Source: SIG603 sp964370635 (GTDB taxonomy: Bacteria; Bacillota; Clostridia; Oscillospirales; Acutalibacteraceae). From it: 64,000 nt of DNA. Shown piece after piece: positions 52,499-61,130 of the stretch (position 1 is its first letter; every line of letters starts with the position of its first letter). The DNA lies in the NCBI GenBank assembly GCA_964370635.1, contig CAYJJU010000003.1, forward strand, positions 62,001 to 126,000, in the 5' to 3' direction. The position numbers and the translations under genes were made by a program. The notes under the pieces were generated by a model that saw only the letters and a program-made list of their open reading frames with translations, was not told the DNA's origin and searched no databases.

Positions 52499-52530
52499 AG
52501 TTCTCCCTTCTTTTAAAAATTCTATAAGTT

Positions 52531-53886
52531 TTAAGCCTTTATCTTTTCATCAAGATAATTTACGTATTCATCTGCGCTCGCTACGACGTCTTCGCCGCTT
52601 AAAATCTTTTGAAGCATTTGATACCATGCGCTTCGTTGCTCGGTCCATTCAATAGTTACTTGGTAGTAATCTCCAAGATTTTTCATAAACGGAAAATATC
52701 CCATCATTCTCTCTTCAAATTCAGTTCCTGCATACACATCACGATAAAGACTATTTACAGGGAAAAACTGAGTTGCCAGAATGCTTTCTTGCCTTTGAGT
52801 CGGGTCATCGGCTAAAAATTCAATGAATAATTTTGATGCATTCATTCTGTCCGTATCGCCCTTATTGAATATTCCAAAACCCCAAATTCCTCCTTGTAAC
52901 TCTGCTAACCCGTCGTCAGAGGGGAAATTCATCGCAAAGGGTGTGAAATCGACTTGCTGTGCATATGAAGACTCATTTGCCGCATTCCAAGCAAGCGTAA
53001 TTGCACTTTCTTGCGAGGCGAACATTTGTAGCTCTTCGGCCGCAACTATATTAGGGTTATGGATTAATGAGCCGTTTTCAACCATGTCTTGCAGCAAAGA
53101 TAATCCTTTTATGCCAAGCTCGTCATTAATTGTATAGGCATTGTGGTCCTTGTTTGTAAAAGATGCCCCGTAAAAATTAGTAACTAAGGCCCTTGTTCCT
53201 TGGTCGCCGCCTTGACCTCCGGTATAAACTACACCGGGAAAATCTATAAGACCACTATCCCTAACCGCTTCCATAGCAGAAATAAAGTCGTCCGTTGTCC
53301 AAGTTCGGTTTTCCTCGTCAATATATTTTAGCGCATCCGCTTTTTCAAAAATTTCATAATTAATCGCCATGACATGGGCCGTCATTACTAATGGATATTG
53401 ATAAAACGCACCGTCAGGAGCCTGACAGGCATTTACAACCTCTTCCGATATTTCAGAGATGTTAGCGGTGGTTTCTTCGTCCCACATATCGCTTAAGTCA
53501 ATCATAAGCCCTCTGGCACCCCAGTTTGCGACCAAACGCTCAGGACCCTCTAGCACAATGTCCGGAGCCTCTCTTTGTTCAATGGCTTCTTCAATTAGAG
53601 CATCACCTGTTTGAAAATCAAGCATCTTTACATTGACGGTGATGTCAGGATATATTTCGTTAAAGTCTTCGACAAAACCTTTAACCACATCTTCGTTTCC
53701 AAAATCGCCTATAGGGAAGGTCCAAAAGTCAATTTCGACATCACTGCTTTGCGGAGTATCAGATTCTACCATCGATGACTCGAATTTTTGATTAGAAATA
53801 TGCACATTATCATCGCTGGTTGCGCAAGCCGTAGCTAACAGCAACAATATAGAACAAAGAGAACATGCAAAAAATCTTTTTAACAT
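52531..53886 (-). CDS. Solute-binding lipoprotein (SBP family 1), no transporter partner
   Basis: A 451-residue lipoprotein with lipidated Cys21 (LATAC), then the sugar-type family 1 fold (VEIDFWTFPIGDFGNEDVV, FNEIYPDITVNVKML). Start 53886 is chosen because AGGA lies 9 nt upstream; an ATG at 53895 abuts that site. No permease or ATPase genes follow; instead the next gene codes for a Cache/GGDEF/EAL protein. It may therefore present a ligand to that receptor rather than feed a transporter. Confidence 0.88.
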   Translation of the reverse strand: MLKRFFACSLCSILLLLATACATSDDNVHISNQKFESSMVESDTPQSSDVEIDFWTFPIGDFGNEDVVKGFVEDFNEIYPDITVNVKMLDFQTGDALIEEAIEQREAPDIVLEGPERLVANWGARGLMIDLSDMWDEETTANISEISEEVVNACQAPDGAFYQYPLVMTAHVMAINYEIFEKADALKYIDEENRTWTTDDFISAMEAVRDSGLIDFPGVVYTGGQGGDQGTRALVTNFYGASFTNKDHNAYTINDELGIKGLSLLQDMVENGSLIHNPNIVAAEELQMFASQESAITLAWNAANESSYAQQVDFTPFAMNFPSDDGLAELQGGIWGFGIFNKGDTDRMNASKLFIEFLADDPTQRQESILATQFFPVNSLYRDVYAGTEFEERMMGYFPFMKNLGDYYQVTIEWTEQRSAWYQMLQKILSGEDVVASADEYVNYLDEKIKA

Positions 53887-54040
53887 AACGGACATTCCTT
53901 TCGTTAAATTCTTCGTAATTTTAAGTCCAAATTACTTTATATTTCTATCAAAAACAGTAGTGTCTTGAAGTTTATTTAAAAGCAAAATTATAGCTTTCTT
54001 CTATTATGATAATTATACTCCCACTCTTTTGCAAAGTCAA
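53887..54040 (-). promoter_or_regulatory. Promoter and about 120-nt leader of the binding-protein/EAL operon
   Basis: Minus-strand TTGACT (54035-54040), 17 bp, TATAAT (54012-54017). The leader from about 54005 to the start codon shows no reading frame and no c-di-GMP riboswitch fold that I can recognise. The stretch 54041-54180 also shows no gene. Confidence 0.7.
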
Positions 54041-54180
54041 TAATGTTCTAGCTTTGTTGCCCCCGTATACGGTTTTAAGATTGATTTAATTTTATCTAAG
54101 CGCATGATTCTAACAAATTTTTTGATTGTACTATACGATTAAAAGGCAAATATAGCCCTAAAGAATAAAAAGACATAGAA

Positions 54181-54213
54181 AAACAGCCTAAACTAAGTGT
54201 TTAAGCTGTTTTT
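54181..54213 (-). terminator. Terminator of tRNA-Met
   Basis: On the minus strand a 12-bp stem AACAGCTTAAAC/GTTTAGGCTGTT (one G-U pair) is followed by TTT. Confidence 0.75.
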
Positions 54214-54217
54214 TAAG

Positions 54218-54293
<76 letters not shown>

Positions 54294-54323
54294 ATATTTA
54301 GTTTTCTCGCTTACTGCTTTTAT

Positions 54324-54352
54324 ATTATACTATAAAGAAATTAAAAATGCAA
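54324..54352 (-). promoter_or_regulatory. Promoter of tRNA-fMet
   Basis: TTGCAT, 17 bp, TATAAT on the minus strand, about 31 nt before the tRNA. Confidence 0.75.
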
Positions 54353-54465
54353 GACTTTTTTGTGTGGATTTAAAATCTTTTTTCGTTTTTGATTAAAAAT
54401 AGGTCTGTGACAAATACTAAATTATAGTAAAAATGGCGCTTTTCTGCGTAAATACTATAATTTTC

Positions 54466-54494
54466 TTGCAAAATTTGTCATAAGATGATATAAT
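54466..54494 (+). promoter_or_regulatory. Promoter of the CapD/WbpM-like gene
   Basis: TTGCAA, 17 bp, TATAAT, 54 bp before the start codon. Confidence 0.75.
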
Positions 54495-54547
54495 ACTTTG
54501 AAATATTATTTATATGATTTTAACTTAAATGTTGGGAGTGATTTGTT

Positions 54548-56428
54548 TTGGCTATGAACAAAAAATCACATTTTGATAATAAATTATGGATACGCAGGGC
54601 TATGCTCATTGCGCTTTTGGACATGGTTTGCGTTTTTGTGTCTTTCTTTTTGGCGCTTTGGATAAGATTTGATTTTATGTTTGAGGCGGTTGTGTCGAAT
54701 TATTTAAATGATTATCTGTGGACGGCATCACTTTATGCCATAACTACGGTGGTGGTGTTTTACTTTTTAAATCTATACAACAGTATTTGGCGCTTTGTAA
54801 GCGAGGCCGAGCTTATACGGGAGATAGCGGCCTTTGCGATGTTGATTTTCATCTATCTCATTCAGGCTTTTATTTTGGGTGCGACCTTGCCTCGTTCTTA
54901 TTTTATTATGGGAACAGGGCTTAGCTTTCTTTCTACCTTGGGAATAAGATTTAGCTACAGGGTGCTTAGAACCTTGCAGTTTGGCGCAATTAATAGAAAA
55001 AGCAATTTGCCGCAGGAGAACATCATGGTAATAGGCGGTGGACATGCAGGAAAAACGCTCATACACGACATAGTTTCTTCTTCAAGTACCCACACAAAAA
55101 TCAAATGTATCATTGATGACGAGCCAAATAAGATAGGCCGTGTGCTTTATGGAGTTAGAATTGTCGGAAACAGAAGCTGTATTAAGGAAATGGCAAAAAA
55201 GTATTCCATAACAAAAATTTTATTTGCAATTCCGAATATTACCCCTAAAGAGAAAAAGAAAATACTGAATATTTGCAGTAAAACAGGCTGTAAGGTGCAG
55301 ACTTTGCCTGCATTAAACCAACTTATTTCGGGCGATGTAAGTGTTAAACAGCTAAGAAGCGTAGACATTATGGACCTTCTTGGGCGTGACTCAATAACTG
55401 TAAATGTAGACGAAATTTTGGCACATATTAACTCAAGGGTAATCATGGTCACAGGCGGTGGCGGCTCTATAGGAAGTGAGCTTTGTAGGCAAATAGCAAA
55501 AAGCAACCCAAAAACTCTTATTATTTTTGATATATATGAAAACAATCTTTATGATATTCAGCTTGAGCTTCAAAAAAGGTATCCTAAACTTAATTTAGTG
55601 GCACTGGTGGGCTCGGTTAGAAACACGGCGAGAATTGAGTATATTTTAAAGACATATAAGCCGGAGATGGTTTTCCATGCGGCGGCTCATAAGCATGTTC
55701 CGCTTATGGAAACAAGTCCGAATGAACCTATAAAAAACAATGTGTTTGGCACACTCAAAATGGGAACACTTTCCATGAAGCACGGCGTTAAGAACTTTAT
55801 TTTGATATCCACAGACAAGGCGGTTAACCCTACAAATATTATGGGTGCTTCAAAAAGGCTTTGTGAAATGGTGGTGCAAATGCTCAGCCGTAAGTCCTCA
55901 AACACGGTGTTTACCGCAGTTAGATTTGGCAATGTTTTAGGAAGCAACGGCAGTGTAATCCCCGTTTTTAAAAAGCAGATAGAAGAGGGCGGACCTGTTA
56001 CCGTAACACATCCTGAGATAGTTAGATATTTTATGACCATACCGGAGGCGGTATCCCTAGTGCTTCAGTCTAGTTTTTATGCAAAAAATGGCGAGATAAT
56101 GGTGCTTGACATGGGCGAGCCCGTAAAAATTGCAGACATGGCAAGAAATCTCATAAAACTTTCGGGATTTGAGCCCGATGTCGATATAAAAATAGAGTAC
56201 ACAGGTCTTCGCCCGGGTGAAAAACTTTATGAAGAATTGCTGATTGCCGAAGAGGGGCTTGGAAAGACCGCAAACAACATGATTTTTGTCGCAAAACCAA
56301 TAGAAATGGACGACGAATTGTTTGAAAGCCAGCTAGATGTTTTAGAAAAAGCGTACAGAGAAGAAAGCCTATGCATGAAAAAAATAGTGAGTGAAATAGT
56401 CACCACTTACAAGCCTGAATTATTATAA
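54548..56428 (+). CDS. Membrane-bound nucleoside-diphosphate-sugar 4,6-dehydratase (CapD/WbpM/FlaA1 type)
   Basis: Makes a UDP-4-keto-6-deoxy-HexNAc precursor for surface glycans. The 626-residue protein has four N-terminal helices (about 15-130), a first Rossmann domain (VIGGGHAGKTLI at about 160) and a catalytic second Rossmann domain (VTGGGGSIGSEL at about 299). The active-site stretch STDKAVNPTNIMGASKR has Met where SDRs have Tyr, as in the WbpM branch. RPGEKLYEELL is near the C-terminus. The start is TTG at 54548, 9 nt after GGGAG; ATG at 54554 is the alternative. No other glycan genes are adjacent. Confidence 0.93.
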   Translation: MAMNKKSHFDNKLWIRRAMLIALLDMVCVFVSFFLALWIRFDFMFEAVVSNYLNDYLWTASLYAITTVVVFYFLNLYNSIWRFVSEAELIREIAAFAMLIFIYLIQAFILGATLPRSYFIMGTGLSFLSTLGIRFSYRVLRTLQFGAINRKSNLPQENIMVIGGGHAGKTLIHDIVSSSSTHTKIKCIIDDEPNKIGRVLYGVRIVGNRSCIKEMAKKYSITKILFAIPNITPKEKKKILNICSKTGCKVQTLPALNQLISGDVSVKQLRSVDIMDLLGRDSITVNVDEILAHINSRVIMVTGGGGSIGSELCRQIAKSNPKTLIIFDIYENNLYDIQLELQKRYPKLNLVALVGSVRNTARIEYILKTYKPEMVFHAAAHKHVPLMETSPNEPIKNNVFGTLKMGTLSMKHGVKNFILISTDKAVNPTNIMGASKRLCEMVVQMLSRKSSNTVFTAVRFGNVLGSNGSVIPVFKKQIEEGGPVTVTHPEIVRYFMTIPEAVSLVLQSSFYAKNGEIMVLDMGEPVKIADMARNLIKLSGFEPDVDIKIEYTGLRPGEKLYEELLIAEEGLGKTANNMIFVAKPIEMDDELFESQLDVLEKAYREESLCMKKIVSEIVTTYKPELL

Positions 56429-56510
56429 AAAATTTTTGATAAACTACTTTTATTTTTGTTTAACTTGTGATATTATTGTTTTAAGAAGAAAATAAAAAGG
56501 AGTGGCAATT

Positions 56511-56762
56511 ATGGATAAAGTAATATGCAAAGCGCTTGATTTTTTTAAGAAAATGGATCTTACGGATTTAATACTTGTGAAAATTTGTGTTTGTGCGTTC
56601 GGAATACTTTTGGGCACAAGCGTCAAAAAGAAAAAAGCGGTGGGCATGATGGCATTTGTTGCCTTTATCGTGGCGTTAATTCCTCTTTGGCAAAAATTCT
56701 TTGCGCCTGAAAAAATGGCGGTAAAAAAGGTAATTGACATAGAAGAAGATATCGTGGAGTAA
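56511..56762 (+). CDS. Small membrane protein of unknown function
   Basis: An 83-residue protein with two predicted helices (about 22-40 and 45-65; KICVCAFGILLGTSV and GMMAFVAFIVALIPLWQKFF) separated by a KKKKA turn, and an acidic C-terminus. Start 56511 has AAGGAG 8 nt upstream. Similar short clostridial proteins are sometimes labelled permease of phosphate ABC transporter, a label I would not rely on. It has a terminator right after it. Confidence 0.7.
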   Translation: MDKVICKALDFFKKMDLTDLILVKICVCAFGILLGTSVKKKKAVGMMAFVAFIVALIPLWQKFFAPEKMAVKKVIDIEEDIVE

Positions 56763-56767
56763 GTTTA

Positions 56768-56794
56768 AAGGCCGTCAGATAGACGGCCTTTCAC
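56768..56794 (+). terminator. Terminator after the small membrane protein gene
   Basis: A 10-bp stem AAAGGCCGTC/GACGGCCTTT with 5-nt loop. A related sequence (GTCAGATTTGACGGCCTTTT) recurs about 55 bp downstream in the hflX leader. Confidence 0.75.
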
Positions 56795-56875
56795 ACTGCC
56801 CTAAAACCCGCAAACGCAAAAAATCTGCCGATGTCAGATTTGACGGCCTTTTAAATTTTTATATGGAGGATTATT

Positions 56876-58135
56876 ATGCTTTTTGAGAATGAAATACAGA
56901 TACAACGAGCAATTTTAGTGTCGGTAGACACAGGCGATTTTGATGCACAGAGCTCTATGGATGAGCTGTGGGAGCTGACAAAAAGTAGTGGGACTTTGCC
57001 GGTTGCCACTAAAATTCAGAAAAGGCCAGCGCCGAAAACCGCCACCTGCATAGGAAGCGGAATGGTTATAGAAATTTCAGAGTTTTGCAAAAATGAAGAA
57101 ATAGACATAATTATTTTTGACAGGGAACTGACTCCTACGCAGATTAGAAACCTAGAAAATGAAACCGGAATCAGAGTGGTGGACAGAACCATGCTGATAC
57201 TCGATATTTTTGCACAAAGGGCCATAACAAAAGAGGGCAAACTGCAAGTTGAGCTTGCCCAGCTTAAATACATGCTTCCAAGGCTTTCGGGTAAAGGTAT
57301 AGAAATGTCAAGGCTTGGCGGCGGTATAGGCACGAGAGGCCCCGGCGAAACAAAGCTTGAAACCGATAAAAGGCACATTAGGCGCAAGATTGAAAATTTG
57401 AAGCAGGCCTTAAAAGAGGTGGAAAAAAATAGGCATGAGATTAGCAGAAGGCGTGAAAAAGACAATGTGATAAGTGTCGCAATTGTCGGCTACACAAATG
57501 CAGGAAAATCTACTCTTATGAATCTTTTAACAGATGCAGGCGTGCTTGCAGAGGATAAACTTTTCGCAACGCTTGACCCTACTGCAAGGGTGCTTAAACT
57601 TCCCTCAGGGAAAAATGTCATGCTCATAGACACCGTAGGCCTTGTGAGAAGGCTGCCGCATCACTTGGTGGAGTCTTTTAAATCGACACTTGAACAGGCG
57701 GCGTTTGCAGATGTGGTTTTAAACGTGTGCGATGCCTCAAACCCTGAAGCCATGGTGCATTTAGAGGTTACAAACGAGCTTTTGGCTAGTTTTAGCTCAA
57801 AAGAAAAAGAGCGCCCAATAATTAATGTCTTAAATAAATGGGACATGGTTTTGGAAAATGATTTAGAGGACGATGCTCCTAAAATGACAAATTCGGTAAA
57901 AATTAGCGCCCTTAAAAACAGTGGAATAGAGGAGCTCTTAGTGGCAATTGAAGAGGCGCTTCCTGAAAAAAACAGAAAACTTTCACTGCTTATTCCTTTT
58001 GATAAAACTGCCCTTGCGGCGCAGATAAGAAAAGACGGCATAATCATGGAAGAAGAGTATGTAGAAAACGGACTTAAGCTTTCTGCTTTGGTGGATTTAA
58101 AAATGATACACATGGTAGAAAAATACATCATATAG
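56876..58135 (+). CDS. hflX: Ribosome-associated GTPase HflX
   Basis: A 419-residue GTPase that splits stalled or stressed ribosomes. It has the N-terminal HflX domain (TATCIGSGMV, IIFDRELTPTQIRNLE), the conserved Gly-rich RLGGGIGTRGPGETKLE linker, a coiled coil, and the G domain: G1 GYTNAGKST, G3 DTVGLV, G4 NKWD. ATG at 56876 has TGGAGGA upstream. Full length and apparently normal. Confidence 0.95.
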   Translation: MLFENEIQIQRAILVSVDTGDFDAQSSMDELWELTKSSGTLPVATKIQKRPAPKTATCIGSGMVIEISEFCKNEEIDIIIFDRELTPTQIRNLENETGIRVVDRTMLILDIFAQRAITKEGKLQVELAQLKYMLPRLSGKGIEMSRLGGGIGTRGPGETKLETDKRHIRRKIENLKQALKEVEKNRHEISRRREKDNVISVAIVGYTNAGKSTLMNLLTDAGVLAEDKLFATLDPTARVLKLPSGKNVMLIDTVGLVRRLPHHLVESFKSTLEQAAFADVVLNVCDASNPEAMVHLEVTNELLASFSSKEKERPIINVLNKWDMVLENDLEDDAPKMTNSVKISALKNSGIEELLVAIEEALPEKNRKLSLLIPFDKTALAAQIRKDGIIMEEEYVENGLKLSALVDLKMIHMVEKYII

Positions 58136-58145
58136 GTAGTTTAAA

Positions 58146-58180
58146 CTAACCCGGTTTTAGTAATCGGGTTAGTATTTTTT
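58146..58180 (+). terminator. Terminator of hflX
   Basis: An 8-bp GC-rich stem CTAACCCG/CGGGTTAG followed by TATTTTTT. Confidence 0.88.
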
Positions 58181-58182
58181 GC

Positions 58183-58211
58183 TTGACATCGGGGCTTTAT
58201 GGCCTTATAAT
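58183..58211 (+). promoter_or_regulatory. Promoter of potABCD
   Basis: TTGACA, 17 bp, TATAAT: full consensus, 57 bp before potA. Suggests strong constitutive expression unless repressed in the leader. Confidence 0.88.
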
Positions 58212-58268
58212 ATAGCTTAGTTTGAAAATACACTAAATTAATCTACATTTATAAATAGGGGTGATTAA

Positions 58269-59339
58269 ATGGCTTTACTTGAGCTTTCAAATATTAAAAA
58301 AAGCTTTAATGATACCGAGGTATTAAAGGGTATAGATTTAAGCGTAGAGCAAGGTGAGTTTATCACACTTTTGGGCTCTTCCGGCTGTGGCAAGACCACT
58401 ACACTTAGGATAATTTCAGGGCTTGAAACGCCTGATGAGGGAAGAGTTTTTTTAAATGAACAGGACATAACGGCACTTGTTCCAAATAAAAGAGATGTAA
58501 ACACTGTTTTTCAAAACTACGCACTTTTCCCACATATGAATGTTGAAGCGAATGTGGGATATGCATTAAGGCTTAAAAAAGAAAAGAAGAGCGAAATAAA
58601 AAAAAGGGTGAAGGAAGCACTTGAAATAGTACAGCTTTCCGAATATGCAAAGCGCATGCCGTCTGAACTTTCCGGCGGGCAAAGGCAGAGGGTTGCAATT
58701 GCAAGAAGCATCATAAACAGGCCAAAGGTACTTCTTTTAGACGAGCCTTTAGGTGCGCTTGATTTACAGCTAAGACGACAAATGCAGGTAGAGCTTAAGA
58801 CTTTGCAAAAAAAGCTTGGAATAACATTTATATATATAACACATGATCAAGAAGAGGCTTTAAACATGTCTGACAGAATTGCCGTCATGAAAGACGGTGT
58901 GTTTGAGCAACTTGGAACGCCTGCGGATATTTACGATGCACCAAAGACTGCATATGTTGCAAAATTTGTAGGCTCGGCAAATATTTTAGAGGGCGAAGTG
59001 ACAAGCATTATCCTAGACGAAGTTGAAGTAAAGACAGAAAGCGGCTTTGTAACGGTAATGAAAAGAGATTTTGAAATAGAAAAAGGCCAGACGGCATGTC
59101 TTGCAGTTAGAAGCGAGCAAATTGTGCTGTCGGCGTTTAATGATGACGATAATACCGAAGGTTTAGTCGGTAAAATTGTAGAGAAAAACTTTGCAGGCGG
59201 CATGCTTAGAATAGATGTAGAGCTTTTAGACGGCACGCATATAATAGCAAGCAGGCACGGAATAGACTCGGTGCTTAAGGTGTCTGACAAAGTAAAACTT
59301 ACTTTTTCAAAAGAAAATGCGGTGCTGGTAAAACCGTAA
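58269..59339 (+). CDS. potA: Spermidine/putrescine ABC transporter ATP-binding protein
   Basis: A 356-residue ATPase: Walker A GSSGCGKTT, Q-loop TVFQNYALFPHMNV, signature LSGGQRQRVAIARSI, Walker B LLLDEPLGALD, switch His in ITHDQEEA. A C-terminal TOBE-type regulatory domain covers about 270-355. First gene of a complete four-gene polyamine importer. PotA assignment rests on the permease and binding-protein context together with the FVGSANILEGEV stretch. Confidence 0.93.
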   Translation: MALLELSNIKKSFNDTEVLKGIDLSVEQGEFITLLGSSGCGKTTTLRIISGLETPDEGRVFLNEQDITALVPNKRDVNTVFQNYALFPHMNVEANVGYALRLKKEKKSEIKKRVKEALEIVQLSEYAKRMPSELSGGQRQRVAIARSIINRPKVLLLDEPLGALDLQLRRQMQVELKTLQKKLGITFIYITHDQEEALNMSDRIAVMKDGVFEQLGTPADIYDAPKTAYVAKFVGSANILEGEVTSIILDEVEVKTESGFVTVMKRDFEIEKGQTACLAVRSEQIVLSAFNDDDNTEGLVGKIVEKNFAGGMLRIDVELLDGTHIIASRHGIDSVLKVSDKVKLTFSKENAVLVKP

Positions 59340-59352
59340 AGAGGGGGGTATT

Positions 59353-60222
59353 ATGGATAAAAAGCGCACATTAAACAAAGAGGGCGGATATAGATTATCC
59401 GTCATACCCATGTATATATTTACTCTCGTATTTGTTTTAGGCCCTATAGTTTATATGTTGATACTCAGCTTTCAAACAAGGGCAGAAACTTGGGGAGTTG
59501 TAAATGAATTTACCACCCAAAACTATCAAGATATTTTCCAGCCTGTCTATCTGCAGACTTTTTGGGAGTCCATAAAGCTTGCGGTTACCAGTACGTTTTT
59601 TATTGTGCTTATAGGCTATCCGTTTGGATATTTTATGGCAAAGCTTAGCGCAAAGTGGAAAAGGCGCACCATGATGCTTTTGATGATTCCATTTTGGACA
59701 AGTTCACTTATAAGGCTTTACGGCTGGATAATTATTTTTAGAAGCAACGGTATACTAGATAAATTTTTAATGATAACAGGTGTCACTGACACGCCTTTAA
59801 GGCTTTTATACACCTATGAAGCGGTGGTTGTCGGCATGATTTATGCACTGCTTCCCTTCATGATTTTCTCTGTTTATTCTAGTGCGGAGAAGATTGACTG
59901 GAGCCTTATCGAGGCCTCTCGTGACCTAGGCGCATCACCCATGAAAGCCTTTTTGACGGTGACTTTAAAGCTTACTTTGCCGGGACTTTTATCGGGTGTG
60001 ATACTCACATTTGTTCCGTCTATGGGACTGTTCTTTATATCCGACCTTTTAGGTGGAAATAAAGTGGTTTTGGTGGGTAATGTCATACAAGACCAATTAT
60101 TAAGAGGAAACAACTGGCCATTTGCGGCGGCGCTTGCAGTGGCGCTTATGATACTTACAAGTGTGCTTATTTACGCATACAGAAAAATTTCCGGTGCGAA
60201 GGATCTTGAAGGATTAATGTAA
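59353..60222 (+). CDS. potB: Spermidine/putrescine ABC transporter permease PotB
   Basis: A 289-residue permease with six helices and an EAA loop (WSLIEASRDLGASPMKAFLTV). The motif MIPFWTSSLIRLYGWIIIF is a hallmark of PotB. Directly after potA with GAGGGGGG as ribosome binding site. Confidence 0.93.
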   Translation: MDKKRTLNKEGGYRLSVIPMYIFTLVFVLGPIVYMLILSFQTRAETWGVVNEFTTQNYQDIFQPVYLQTFWESIKLAVTSTFFIVLIGYPFGYFMAKLSAKWKRRTMMLLMIPFWTSSLIRLYGWIIIFRSNGILDKFLMITGVTDTPLRLLYTYEAVVVGMIYALLPFMIFSVYSSAEKIDWSLIEASRDLGASPMKAFLTVTLKLTLPGLLSGVILTFVPSMGLFFISDLLGGNKVVLVGNVIQDQLLRGNNWPFAAALAVALMILTSVLIYAYRKISGAKDLEGLM

Positions 60223-60247
60223 TTTAAGTTAGGCGGTGTGAATTTAA

Positions 60248-61048
60248 TTGAAAAACAGAACAAAACTTCCGCAAAGCTATCTTGGTTTAATACTTGTACT
60301 CATGTATATTCCCATACTGCTTGTAATTATTTATTCATTTAATGAAAGCAAGTTAAGTTCTGTATGGGGTGGTTTTTCACTGACTTGGTATGAGGATTTA
60401 TTTAGAGATGAGTCTTATTTTGAAGCGCTTATGAATAGCTTGGTTTTAGCAGGGGCTAGCAGTGTGAGTGCAGGTGTTATAGGAACGCTTGGCGCATACG
60501 GCATGTCCAAAATCAAGACAAAGAGCAAGGGTTTTATAGAATATGTTTCCATGATACCCATTATGATACCCGAAATTATTTTGGGTATGGTATTTTTGAC
60601 TTTTTTCTCGCTTATAGGAATACCGTTTGGCATGGGCGCACTAATAATTGCCCATACTACCTTTTGTATACCATATGTATTTATGCAGGTAAAGGCAAGA
60701 CTTGTGGGCATGGATAAAAGTTTAGAAGAAGCGGCACTTGATTTAGGTGCATCAAAAATTCGCACTTTTATCGACATAGTGCTTCCGCTTATAGCGCCGG
60801 CAATAGTGTCGGGCATGCTACTGTCGTTTGCCATGAGTTTTGACGATGTTATTATAAGTATATTTGTGACAGGGCCTGACTCAAATACTTTACCGCTTAA
60901 GATTTACACACAGCTTAGAACGGGTGTAACACCAAAGGTAAACGCGATGTGTACCCTGCTTTTGGGTGCAACCATTATAATGTGCACTTTATCGGCACTC
61001 ATAGGAAGAATAGGCCAACCAAAAAAACTAAAGAGAATAAAAGATTAA
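60248..61048 (+). CDS. potC: Spermidine/putrescine ABC transporter permease PotC
   Basis: A 266-residue permease with an EAA loop (LEEAALDLGASKIRTFIDIVL) and the typical PotC N-terminus (LVLMYIPILLVIIYSFNESK) and FDDVIISIFVTGPDSNTLPL segment. The start is TTG with GGCGGTG upstream. Lies between potB and potD. Confidence 0.92.
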   Translation: MKNRTKLPQSYLGLILVLMYIPILLVIIYSFNESKLSSVWGGFSLTWYEDLFRDESYFEALMNSLVLAGASSVSAGVIGTLGAYGMSKIKTKSKGFIEYVSMIPIMIPEIILGMVFLTFFSLIGIPFGMGALIIAHTTFCIPYVFMQVKARLVGMDKSLEEAALDLGASKIRTFIDIVLPLIAPAIVSGMLLSFAMSFDDVIISIFVTGPDSNTLPLKIYTQLRTGVTPKVNAMCTLLLGATIIMCTLSALIGRIGQPKKLKRIKD

Positions 61049-61130
61049 GTCAAAGCATAATAATTTTGGTGATTATCTTAAAGCCTTGCTTTAGGAATTC
61101 ATATATATTAATTTTGAAAGGATGAACATA

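Noticed and set aside
53887..54005. c-di-GMP riboswitch in the leader of the binding-protein/EAL operon
   Set aside because: I could not find the conserved core or a paired architecture of class I or II c-di-GMP riboswitches by eye.
58269..59339. potA as the missing shared ATPase of the 39-43 kb sugar importer
   Set aside because: It is embedded in a complete polyamine operon with its own strong promoter; sharing is possible but nothing in the sequence shows it.
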